This document shows, piece after piece, positions 56,589-64,000 of a stretch of 64,000 bases of DNA. The notes beneath the pieces were generated by a model that searched no databases, was not told the DNA's origin, and worked only from the letters and a program-made list of their open reading frames with translations. Location of the stretch: assembly GCF_000214595.1 (NCBI RefSeq), contig NZ_AFIG01000001.1, forward strand, positions 1,344,382 through 1,408,381. Direction: 5' to 3'. Numbering within the stretch: position 1 is the stretch's first letter; every line of letters begins with the position of its first letter. The DNA comes from Methylophaga thalassica MP (GTDB taxonomy: Bacteria > Pseudomonadota > Gammaproteobacteria > Nitrosococcales > Methylophagaceae). The translations under genes were made by a program, and so were the position numbers.

Positions 56589-57460
56589 GAGGCAATTAAC
56601 CTCGCTACCTGAGTATCAGGCTGTTCCTTGGCAAATAACTTTGACGATGGCAGGCGAATAATGCGGTAGTTGCCGATTTTTATGGCACTGGATACAGAGA
56701 TATCTGGCCAGTGCAATAACATGACTTGTTCATAACGTTGCTGCACGGCTTTATCAAAGATGCTATTGATCAGACGTTCACGTTGAATCAACAGCTCAAT
56801 CTGACCGATCACATCACTTTCTTGCTGTACGTTTTTAAGCCATAACCACTGACCTTCTGACATCAACCCCAGACATAAACGTCCATCACTAATCACTGTC
56901 AACCAACACAAACTTTGTAACTGCTGTGATTTGATCACCGCAATCGCGTCATTCATTACCGACATCAGATACGGCTGGATGCTAAGGAGTTGGATGGCTA
57001 ATGAGGCAAATATTTCATCAATCTTCTGAATGAGCGGTGTCGGTATCGCACTGGCGACAGCAGGCTGACCGAAGCCTGACGGACTGATGGTTTTATTCCA
57101 GCTTTTCACCACATCGCCATAGAGACTGACAAACAGATGTTGCAGATACCCCTGCTTTTCTTCATCAGTCTTAATGACCGGATTCCAGGGCAGAACGGCA
57201 TAACGTACAAAACTGTTGGCTAAAACAACGCGAGCCGTTTTTGCATGCCAACGCGCTTGACTGAGTGTGGTATGAAGCACCTTGGCAAGATAAGCCACCT
57301 CCACATCCCTGTGGTCGACAGCCTTTTTCATCATAATTTTCTGTTGATCGATACAACGTGTTTTACCGGCGACACCTTTAAAGCGTCTGATAACAAGACT
57401 ATTCGGCCGAATACACACATTCAGCTCATCGGTCATAACATTAAGCCAATGTGGTAACAC
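56585..57460 (-). CDS. PilM/GspL-position protein, strongly diverged
   Basis: A 291-aa soluble protein in the place where PilM (or MshI) is found, before the PilN- and PilO-like genes and after the ATPase. I see no clear actin-like nucleotide motifs, and the family call rests mainly on position and the general alpha/beta pattern (NVCIRPNSLVIRRF, ARVVLANSFVRYAVLPW). The start is a GTG at 57460 with a strong GAGGAG site, within the end of the ATPase gene (20-base overlap). Confidence 0.65.
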   Translation of the reverse strand: MLPHWLNVMTDELNVCIRPNSLVIRRFKGVAGKTRCIDQQKIMMKKAVDHRDVEVAYLAKVLHTTLSQARWHAKTARVVLANSFVRYAVLPWNPVIKTDEEKQGYLQHLFVSLYGDVVKSWNKTISPSGFGQPAVASAIPTPLIQKIDEIFASLAIQLLSIQPYLMSVMNDAIAVIKSQQLQSLCWLTVISDGRLCLGLMSEGQWLWLKNVQQESDVIGQIELLIQRERLINSIFDKAVQQRYEQVMLLHWPDISVSSAIKIGNYRIIRLPSSKLFAKEQPDTQVARLIAS

Positions 57461-59159
57461 GATTAATCTCCTCTAGTGTCGTCTCACCATTTTTCACCAG
57501 TAACAATGCCGCTTCACGCATCGTTCTGGTGCCATTGGCATAGGCTGCCTCTTTGATTTTTCTCACCGGTTGACGCGTAACAATCAGTTCGCGAATTTCA
57601 TCGTTAAAGCACAATAATTCGGCAATCGCTTTCCGGCCTTTGAATCCTAATCCGTGGCACTGACCACAACCTTGTCCTTTTTTAAAACGAAAGTCGCTTA
57701 TCTGCTCGGCGTTTAAGCCTGACTTTTCTACCAATGCTGCATCTGGCTTATCCTCTGTCAGGCAATGTGGACAGTTCACCCTTACCAATCGCTGTGCCAG
57801 GATGCCATTCATGGCCGAAACAAAGTTATACGGATCCACCCCCATATTGGTGAAACGGCCAATCACATCAAATACATTGTTAGCGTGCACAGTGGTTAAC
57901 ACCAAGTGACCGGTCAGCGCTGATTGCACGGCGATTTGTGCAGTTTCATTATCACGAATCTCACCGACCATGATTTTGTCTGGATCATGACGCAAAATAG
58001 AACGTAAGCCTTTGGCGAAGGTCAGTCCTTTTTTCTCATTGACGGGGATTTGCAATACACCGGGTAACTGATATTCGACGGGATCTTCAATGGTGATGAT
58101 TTTGTCAGTGCCGTGATTAATCTCAGAAATAATGCCGTACAGCGTGGTAGTTTTACCGCTACCTGTTGGCCCTGTTACCAACAACATGCCGTAAGGTTCT
58201 TCGGCTAATAATCGAAACCGCGCCATAATATCGGGAGCAAAACCCAATATTTCTAAACTCAGTCCCTGAGCTTCTTCACTTAATGCTTGTCTGTCTAAAA
58301 CCCGTAAAACCGCATCTTCACCCAACACACTGGGCATAATCGACACACGTAAATCAATTTCTCGCCCCAATGCCATCACTTTAAAGCGGCCATCTTGGGG
58401 GATGCGTCGCTCAGCGATATCCAGATCAGACATGACTTTGACACGGGAAATCACTTGCTCTGCCTGAGCCAGCCCCTGAATGCCACCGACATGACTCAAT
58501 ACTCCATCAATACGGTATTTCACTTTAAGCCCGTTTTGATCCGTTTCCAGATGTACATCACTGGCACCGGCTTTTAACGCATCATATAAAGTCGAGCGTA
58601 CAAACTTCACAATCGGGCTAGTATCTTCGCTGATTGAGCGTAAGGAAATATCTTCTATAGCCTGCTCATCCTCATTACGCTCAGCATGGTGCTCTGATAC
58701 CTCATCACCTAAAGCACGCATATTGGCTTCATGATGAGAAAGATAGACGTTTAAATCTTCGGTATGCGCCAAGGCCCAGGTGGCAGGCTCATTCACCAGC
58801 AGATCCAGCTTGGAATACAAATTGGCTTCGAATGGATTGGCATGAACCAGATATAAGGCGTCATGTTTATCACGCACCGCCAAGCAGCCGATTTTCTCCG
58901 CCTGCGTAAACGGCACCACATCAAAATCAGGTTGCAACTGATAGAGCTGAGAAATCGTCAACACCGGATAACGCACCAATAACCCCAGCGCTTGCACAAA
59001 CACATCAGGTGTTAACTCACTGATCTCTTCCAACACTTTGAGTAAAGGCTGCTTGCTTTGTTGTGCCAGTTGTTTCGCCTGATTCAGCTGTTCAACGGTC
59101 AGTGCTTCCACAACAAGCTCAGTTTTCCCAGGCGTGATGTCATGATAGGCCGTATTCAT
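57441..59159 (-). CDS. gspE: GspE/PilB-family assembly ATPase
   Basis: A 572-aa AAA-type secretion ATPase. An N-terminal MshEN/GspE-N-like domain (15-140) and an acidic linker lead to the catalytic part: ASDVHLE (199-205), Walker A GPTGSGKTTTL (330-340), Asp box ITIEDPVEY (355-363), Walker B-type DKIMVGEIRD and His box LTTVHANNVFD. A zinc-binding tetracysteine is visible (CPHC, then CGQC). It powers pilin polymerisation in the cytoplasm. It overlaps gspF by four bases. Confidence 0.95.
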   Translation of the reverse strand: MNTAYHDITPGKTELVVEALTVEQLNQAKQLAQQSKQPLLKVLEEISELTPDVFVQALGLLVRYPVLTISQLYQLQPDFDVVPFTQAEKIGCLAVRDKHDALYLVHANPFEANLYSKLDLLVNEPATWALAHTEDLNVYLSHHEANMRALGDEVSEHHAERNEDEQAIEDISLRSISEDTSPIVKFVRSTLYDALKAGASDVHLETDQNGLKVKYRIDGVLSHVGGIQGLAQAEQVISRVKVMSDLDIAERRIPQDGRFKVMALGREIDLRVSIMPSVLGEDAVLRVLDRQALSEEAQGLSLEILGFAPDIMARFRLLAEEPYGMLLVTGPTGSGKTTTLYGIISEINHGTDKIITIEDPVEYQLPGVLQIPVNEKKGLTFAKGLRSILRHDPDKIMVGEIRDNETAQIAVQSALTGHLVLTTVHANNVFDVIGRFTNMGVDPYNFVSAMNGILAQRLVRVNCPHCLTEDKPDAALVEKSGLNAEQISDFRFKKGQGCGQCHGLGFKGRKAIAELLCFNDEIRELIVTRQPVRKIKEAAYANGTRTMREAALLLVKNGETTLEEINRVTTLA

Positions 59160-60352
59160 TGAATACTCCCTGCCAATTCAAAAATCGGCATATACATCAG
59201 CACCACGACTAAGCCCACCACCAGACCAATGATGATCATCAAAGCCGGTTCAAGTAATTTAGTAAACCATTCCACAGCACGGGCAATTTCATCATCGTAG
59301 AACACGCCAATGCGTTCCATCATGTCACCCATCTGTCCGGTACGTTCACCCACCCGTAACATACGAACAGAAATCGAGGTGGTCATGCCATGTAATTCCA
59401 TAGCATTGGATAAGGGTTTACCTTCTTTCACATCATTAGCCACCAAGGCTAATTTGCTGCGTAATAAAGGCTGTAATAACGAGGACACCATCTGCATAGC
59501 CGTAATCAATGGGATACCACCACGCAGTAACATACTTAATGTTCGGTAAAAACGGGCAAGCTGGTAGATTCGCAGCGTTTCGCCCAGTTTAGGAATTTGC
59601 CAGACTTTCGCCATAATAAAACGACGTACAAACGACCGCGTCAGCACATAACTCATTACAGCAATACTGGCGATAAACACCATAAACGCTTCACGTCCAT
59701 GGCTGTGTAATAACTGGCCCCAGCTCAGTAATAACTGTGATAACCAAGGCAGATCCGCATTGGTGCTTTCATAAATCACACTGAATTTGGGTACGACATA
59801 CCCCAGTAAAAACAACACCACCAAGCCGCCGACCACCAGTAATAACACCGGATAAATAGCAGCAGAGACGATTTTCTTTTTCATTGCATCGACTTGGGAC
59901 TGATACGCCACATGTCGACTTAATGCCGTTGTCATATCCCCCGTACGTTCACTGGAACGAATCAGGGCTATATATAAAGGAGTAAATACCTCTGGCACTT
60001 TTTCCAGAGCTACAGATAACGGTTGTCCATCAAATAAAGCGGCTTTGATTTGGTTCAATACCGCTTTTGATTCCGCATGAGTTTCTTTCTCAGCTAAGGC
60101 TTCAATGGCCTCAACCAGACTGAGTCCAGACTCAAGCAATGCCAGTAATTCCTGGCTAAATAGCATCACATTGAATTTGGTTTTTTTTAATTGAGGCAAA
60201 CCAAGAGACAATGCCCCACTTTTTTGTTGATTGATAGAAAGTACGTGATGGCCTTGTCTTTCTGCCAGATAACGTGCCTGATTAGCATTACCGGCTTCAA
60301 TCTCTATCAACCTGACAGCACCATCATGAATGACTTTCATCGTAAAAATCAT
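59156..60352 (-). CDS. gspF: GspF/PilC-family platform protein
   Basis: A 398-aa inner-membrane protein with two homologous cytoplasmic domains, each with the FxxxLxxLLxSGLxLxxAL-type motif (LFSQELLALLESGLSLVEAI and FYRTLSMLLRGGIPLITAMQ), and three membrane helices (about 165-190, 215-235 and 370-392). It anchors the ATPase and the growing pseudopilus. It follows gspG by 12 bases. Confidence 0.95.
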   Translation of the reverse strand: MIFTMKVIHDGAVRLIEIEAGNANQARYLAERQGHHVLSINQQKSGALSLGLPQLKKTKFNVMLFSQELLALLESGLSLVEAIEALAEKETHAESKAVLNQIKAALFDGQPLSVALEKVPEVFTPLYIALIRSSERTGDMTTALSRHVAYQSQVDAMKKKIVSAAIYPVLLLVVGGLVVLFLLGYVVPKFSVIYESTNADLPWLSQLLLSWGQLLHSHGREAFMVFIASIAVMSYVLTRSFVRRFIMAKVWQIPKLGETLRIYQLARFYRTLSMLLRGGIPLITAMQMVSSLLQPLLRSKLALVANDVKEGKPLSNAMELHGMTTSISVRMLRVGERTGQMGDMMERIGVFYDDEIARAVEWFTKLLEPALMIIIGLVVGLVVVLMYMPIFELAGSIQ

Positions 60353-60364
60353 AAAGTCAGATAC

Positions 60365-60814
60365 CTAACGCCAGCTCACAATATCGGCCGCCGTATCTTT
60401 ACCACCGCTGGCACCATCGCTGCCTAATGACCACAAGTCATAGTCTGCATACTGACTATGTGTACCCGGCATCTGATAAAAATACGGGTTATCCCAAGGA
60501 TCGTTTGGTACGTCTTTTTTAAGGTATGGCCCTTGCCATTTACGTTCATTATTCGGGGGTGTATTGAGTGCAGCCAGTCCCTGCTCTGTTGTTGGATAAT
60601 GGCCAACATCCAAACGATATTGATCCAGAGCTTTACCGAGTGCTTCAATCTGAGCACGGGCCGTTTTCACTTCGGACTTACCAATTTGAGCAAAATACTT
60701 CGGTCCAACATAACCGGCTAACAAACCGATAATGACCATCACCACCAAGAGTTCTAACAAGGTAAATCCGGATTGATGGTGTTTCTGTTTTAAATAAATA
60801 ACAACGTCTGGCAT
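60365..60814 (-). CDS. gspG: GspG, major pseudopilin
   Basis: 149 aa from the ATG at 60814. A longer frame from 60904 would overlap the RTX gene and the terminator, so it is rejected. The leader HQSG-FTLLELLVVMVIIGLLA has the prepilin cleavage site with E at +5. The mature domain is classical GspG: ALDQYRLDVGHYPTTEQGLAAL, KDVPNDPWDNPYFY, and the calcium-binding end DYDLWSLGSDGASGG. It is the first gene of the assembly operon. No prepilin peptidase gene is in the window. Confidence 0.94.
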   Translation of the reverse strand: MPDVVIYLKQKHHQSGFTLLELLVVMVIIGLLAGYVGPKYFAQIGKSEVKTARAQIEALGKALDQYRLDVGHYPTTEQGLAALNTPPNNERKWQGPYLKKDVPNDPWDNPYFYQMPGTHSQYADYDLWSLGSDGASGGKDTAADIVSWR

Positions 60815-60843
60815 AACAATAATCTCAACGGGTGACCAGTTAG

Positions 60844-60877
60844 AAAAAAAGAGGATGTACCCAATGGGTACACCCTC
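60844..60877 (-). terminator. Terminator of the RTX gene
   Basis: A 12-bp stem on the - strand (one G-U pair) between 60866-60877 and 60851-60862, with an AUU loop, followed by seven Ts (60850-60844). It lies 10 bases after the RTX stop and separates that transcript from gspG. Confidence 0.9.
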
Positions 60878-60887
60878 TCCATTCACT

Positions 60888-63224
60888 TTATGCAAACACT
60901 TCAATGTCAGATGCGCTTAATGAAGTCACACCTGTCAAAGTAGCAAATTGCACAGCAGCACCAGAGCCACTGCCATCCGCGTCATAGCTCAATGCACCCG
61001 TTGCTGTGTCGAATAACAAGAAGTCATTCGCATCACCAGCAGCTGCACCTACGCTACAAACCAGATTATCAGCACTAAAACTACCTGCTGTTAGAGACGT
61101 AAACTGATCGATATTGAGTGCAATCTTATCTACCCCACTCAAAAAATCAGTAATGGTATCGATGCCAGTCAAATTAAATGCAGTATCTACATAGGTTTGA
61201 ACTTCATCGTCATCGCCAGTCACGACTTGCTCATGGACCTGACCAAACACGAACGTATCCGCGCCATCACCACCAGTCAGCGTATCGTTACCGCCGTTAC
61301 CGACGAAAACATCATCCTGCGTTGTACCGATAAAGGTATTGTCATTACCATTACCTTCAAAACGCAGACCATTTGCAGTTACACCAGAAGCATCAACAAC
61401 GACATTATCAATAGTACCGCCATTGTTACCCAGGCTATTGTCTAAGTCATCGACAGTACCATTGGCAGCGAAATAGTAGTGGTCATTCAACATTTGCAAT
61501 GCATCATTTTCCACATTCAATTGGTCTACTGTGCCACCCACTTGAACAACTTCCATTCCTTGGAAATTAGCGTCATTTAAAACGATAGTGCCGTTAGTTT
61601 TTGTATCTGCACCGACTCCAGTGGTAATACGTAATGTATCAACACCATCACCACCCACAATCAGATCGTGCTCAGCACCTGTTGCGATCCATTCCTGATT
61701 ACCATCATCAGCCGCAGAGGTTGTACCAGAATTACCTGAACCGAAACCACCGACAAGGAAGATATCGTCACCGTCTTCACCATACAGGCTATCGGCACCG
61801 CTTCCACCAACCAGAACATCGTTGCCATCACCTCCGTAGTAAGTATCATTACCACCGTTCATGACACCGTAGTCGACACCAGCACTGCCATAAACGGTTT
61901 CAGTCGCTCCAGCCGATTCATTGCCACCGTAAACATGAGTAAAGCTACCTTCTTCACCTTCACTGGCATCGTAGATCATGTCAACGTTGTGGAATAAATT
62001 CGCTACTGCAAATTCCTCAACAGAGAATTCGGCGTAGTCATATTCCACTTCCTCAGCACCGACGATATCTTCTTCAGGTTCAAATTCCGCTTCTTCAAAC
62101 TCCATTTCAACCGTGACTGACTCGCTCGGTCCACCGGCCGTACCATGAATTTGCAGACCTGGATTTAAGAAGCCCGTGCTTAATGATTCACCATTATTTT
62201 CAAGTTGCTCAGAAGATAAAGTGATATTAACGCCACTATCCAGCTCGATACGCTCAATTCCGGTGAATGATAGAGACTCGTCAAAGTCACCACTTTTAGT
62301 AAATTGCAAGGTATCAACTGCGTTATAACCCGCAAAGGTAGAGGCTGCGGTGTTGATTTCAGTCGAGCCAGGACGAGTGACTAGATTCAAGCGAACATCC
62401 GTTTCAGCTTGTTCTGACATTTCCTGATCTTCAATTTCAACAATTTCATTGTTGACGGTATCAAAACCGAATAGAGGCCCTTCTTCTTCCTCGCCTTCCT
62501 CTTCCTCTTCTTCGCCTTCTTCACCTTCAGATTCGTTCAAATCAACATATCTAGCAGCATCGCCCGCGCTATCTTGAGCTGATACACCACCTTGAATGAT
62601 TGTTTCTTCTTCAAACTCATCACCGACGACAAAAGTGTCATTACCTTTACCGCCATTCAATACATCTTGAGATGTCACGAAGAACAAGTTACCTGTAACG
62701 GTTTCATCACCAGCGGTGCTTCCTTGGCCTTCTATATAATCAGCGCCTGCACCACCCGACAATATGTCATCACCATCGCCAGCATAGATATCATCATTAC
62801 CTAAGCCACCAAGAATGATGTCATTACCATCGGCAGCTGAAATATTATCGTCTCCACTACCACCATGAATAATATTATTACCACCATCGACAGAAATCAG
62901 ATCATTACCACTTCCGCCGGAAATGATGTCATTACCTGTTCCAGTGAAAATAGTGTCATCACCACTACCACCGCTAACAATATTATTACCATTGTTATTG
63001 CTTCCATCACTTGCACCAGTAATAATGATGTCATTACCCTCAGCACCAATAAGCACATCATTACCGCCGCCGCCGATAATAAAGTCATCACCGGCTCCGC
63101 CATAAATAATGTCGTCACCAGCAGCACCATCGATGGTATTACCAAGATCATTACCTGTAATTACGTCATCACTGGAAGTACCTGTATAACTCGTTTCCGT
63201 AGAGTTAAAAATTTTAGTAGCCAT
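60888..63224 (-). CDS. Large acidic RTX calcium-binding protein, probable type I secretion substrate
   Basis: A 778-aa protein with no N-terminal signal peptide. RTX nonapeptide turns (GGxGxDxxx) run through 18-165, return around 455-495 and again near 685-705. An almost pure Glu/Gly stretch fills 230-249. The C-terminus is a type I secretion target domain (TFVFG, GIDTITDFLSGVDKI, and a final aspartate-hydrophobic DIEVFA end). It would be exported unfolded and fold with calcium outside. AAGGAA precedes the ATG. A type I exporter lies 9 kb away on the same strand. No enzymatic domain is visible, so a surface or S-layer-like role is more likely than a protease. Confidence 0.9.
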   Translation of the reverse strand: MATKIFNSTETSYTGTSSDDVITGNDLGNTIDGAAGDDIIYGGAGDDFIIGGGGNDVLIGAEGNDIIITGASDGSNNNGNNIVSGGSGDDTIFTGTGNDIISGGSGNDLISVDGGNNIIHGGSGDDNISAADGNDIILGGLGNDDIYAGDGDDILSGGAGADYIEGQGSTAGDETVTGNLFFVTSQDVLNGGKGNDTFVVGDEFEEETIIQGGVSAQDSAGDAARYVDLNESEGEEGEEEEEEGEEEEGPLFGFDTVNNEIVEIEDQEMSEQAETDVRLNLVTRPGSTEINTAASTFAGYNAVDTLQFTKSGDFDESLSFTGIERIELDSGVNITLSSEQLENNGESLSTGFLNPGLQIHGTAGGPSESVTVEMEFEEAEFEPEEDIVGAEEVEYDYAEFSVEEFAVANLFHNVDMIYDASEGEEGSFTHVYGGNESAGATETVYGSAGVDYGVMNGGNDTYYGGDGNDVLVGGSGADSLYGEDGDDIFLVGGFGSGNSGTTSAADDGNQEWIATGAEHDLIVGGDGVDTLRITTGVGADTKTNGTIVLNDANFQGMEVVQVGGTVDQLNVENDALQMLNDHYYFAANGTVDDLDNSLGNNGGTIDNVVVDASGVTANGLRFEGNGNDNTFIGTTQDDVFVGNGGNDTLTGGDGADTFVFGQVHEQVVTGDDDEVQTYVDTAFNLTGIDTITDFLSGVDKIALNIDQFTSLTAGSFSADNLVCSVGAAAGDANDFLLFDTATGALSYDADGSGSGAAVQFATLTGVTSLSASDIEVFA

Positions 63225-63260
63225 ATATAATTCCTTAATATAAAAGTCTTTTTGATGCAG

Positions 63261-63287
63261 CAGGTGACAACTTCAAGTTGTCACCTG
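63261..63287. promoter_or_regulatory. Perfect 13-bp hairpin between the partial gene and the RTX gene
   Basis: CAGGTGACAACTT and AAGTTGTCACCTG are perfect complements around a single C. On the - strand it lies 17 bases after the upstream stop and 37 bases before the RTX start. No T run follows, so it may be a processing or stability structure, or a partial terminator. Confidence 0.55.
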
Positions 63288-63304
63288 TGCCCTACTTCAC
63301 CAGA

Positions 63305-64000
63305 TTAATTTGGCAAAGTACCTTCAACTTCTATTTCAATGAAAGGATTGTCACTTGAACCATCCCCATTAAGTTCTTGGAAAGTCTGACGTAAACGAAT
63401 AGCGTCTGACGATGTAGTGAATGAACCACTTGAACAAGAGGTTCTCACATACTGCATACCTGAGGCTGCATTAGTACTGCCGTCATCATCTTTGTAATTA
63501 ACATCTGTCGTAAAATCGACCCAATCTGTATCAAGATCCGCTTTTTGCTGTGTAGCTGAAGCAGAACCTGGCCAAGAATTCAGGCCATTGATTGCAGGGC
63601 TAGAACCTAAACCGGTTAAAGGTTGATCAACATCGCCAGGTCTATGCTGGACTGCAGTAAACGTCCTTCCAACACGATAGGTTGGTGATGCATCGTTTGG
63701 TACAGTTGAATATGCCACATCAACCGTTTTACCACTCCAGCCTTTTCTCGCCATATCGTTAATTTCAAAATTTTGAATACCAGGCTCAGTTAAGTTGTAA
63801 TCAGCCTGATACAGTGTCACTTTCATTGCATAAATACACTGATACCCAGCACCATCAGCTTTTCTCCATACGTATTCACGCAAGGTACCAATATCCACAT
63901 TGGTATTATTGGTGTAACTATTATTCATAGTGATTGTTTTTGTGCGGTTGACTACTGGAATTCGACTCAGGCCGGTATAGCTTGTATCTGGAACAGTTGG
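63305..64000 (-). CDS. Secreted or surface beta-rich protein, N-terminus outside window
   Basis: The frame stays open from the window edge (64000) through the ATG at 63928, which has no ribosome site, so that Met is probably internal and the gene is cut by the window. At least 231 residues are visible. The sequence is rich in Asn, Thr, Ser, Gly and Asp, with a strand pattern (VVNRTKTITM, TNVDIGTLREYVWR) and two cysteines (YQCIY, TSCSSG). No family is recognised. Its place just upstream of the RTX gene on the same strand suggests a related surface or secreted product. Confidence 0.65.
   Translation of the reverse strand, partial: PTVPDTSYTGLSRIPVVNRTKTITMNNSYTNNTNVDIGTLREYVWRKADGAGYQCIYAMKVTLYQADYNLTEPGIQNFEINDMARKGWSGKTVDVAYSTVPNDASPTYRVGRTFTAVQHRPGDVDQPLTGLGSSPAINGLNSWPGSASATQQKADLDTDWVDFTTDVNYKDDDGSTNAASGMQYVRTSCSSGSFTTSSDAIRLRQTFQELNGDGSSDNPFIEIEVEGTLPN

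Noticed and set aside
51682-60814. Straight MSHA pilus or standard type II secretion naming
   Set aside because: GspC, GspL and GspM proper, MshA and prepilin peptidase are not seen; the mixture does not justify msh or full gsp symbols.
60815-60904. N-terminal extension of gspG
   Set aside because: It would overlap the RTX stop and the terminator; the prepilin leader begins naturally at the ATG at 60814.
62930-63170. CRISPR-like repetition in the RTX gene
   Set aside because: The repetition is in coding phase, with a 27-base period of imperfect RTX nonapeptide codons and no unique spacers.
62865-63230. Long + strand frame opposite the RTX repeats
   Set aside because: Its Ile/Thr repeats are simply the complement of the RTX Gly-Asp codons; no start signal.

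Overview
The window looks like chromosomal DNA of a marine gammaproteobacterium. My best guess is a methylotroph of the Methylophaga type (inference only; there is no rRNA or other taxonomic marker here). The reasons are a fructose PTS operon, class I fructose-1,6-bisphosphatase beside its regulator, monomeric NADP-isocitrate dehydrogenase, a DabAB inorganic-carbon pump, and a PEP-CTERM protein whose sorting signal is of the marine VPxPAA type. Coding density is high. I saw no tRNA, rRNA or CRISPR array.

Region 1 (1-7.1 kb) is a defence island on the + strand. It holds the 3' part of a type I restriction subunit (hsdR), an ISL3-type transposase set tightly in the same gene row, a TIR-domain protein with a caspase-like protease (the gene pair of type IV Thoeris), and an AT-rich GmrSD/DUF262-DUF1524 gene that has lost its 5' end. 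Region 2 (7.1-20.3 kb) is metabolic. It holds a membrane protein, a 110-bp nested palindromic repeat, an FdhF/YdeP-family molybdo-enzyme and an NfsA-type nitroreductase. A fructose module follows: fruR-fbp reads left and fruB-fruK-fruA-oprB reads right, with two matching repressor palindromes in the gap, one of them inside the fruB promoter.

Region 3 (20.3-36.8 kb) is a mixed signalling and housekeeping stretch. It holds two c-di-GMP proteins (one preceded by a 36-bp near-perfect palindrome), a YgjP-like metallopeptidase, an MFS exporter, a photolyase/cryptochrome, a conserved protein of unknown function, small proteins, an AraC regulator opposite a membrane protein, a choice-of-anchor A PEP-CTERM protein, a Nudix hydrolase, and a Sco1-like protein overlapping an unusual histidine-rich six-helix chemoreceptor. 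Region 4 (36.8-44.6 kb) holds dabB-dabA with a divergent LysR gene, a glycine-zipper/His-rich small protein and icd.

Region 5 (44.8-64 kb) is about 19 kb read entirely on the - strand. In transcription order it holds a partial surface or secreted protein, a large acidic RTX protein closed by a clear terminator, then a tightly overlapping set: gspG-gspF-gspE, PilM/N/O/P-like assembly genes, a TPR-STN secretin lipoprotein, three further pseudopilins, and directly after them a complete type I secretion system (ABC, HlyD, TolC). ExbB-ExbD-TonB follow. The joining of a type II/type IV pilus-like machine to a type I exporter, with an RTX cargo next door, is the most unusual layout in the window. 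The TIR-caspase pair is the clearest immune system.
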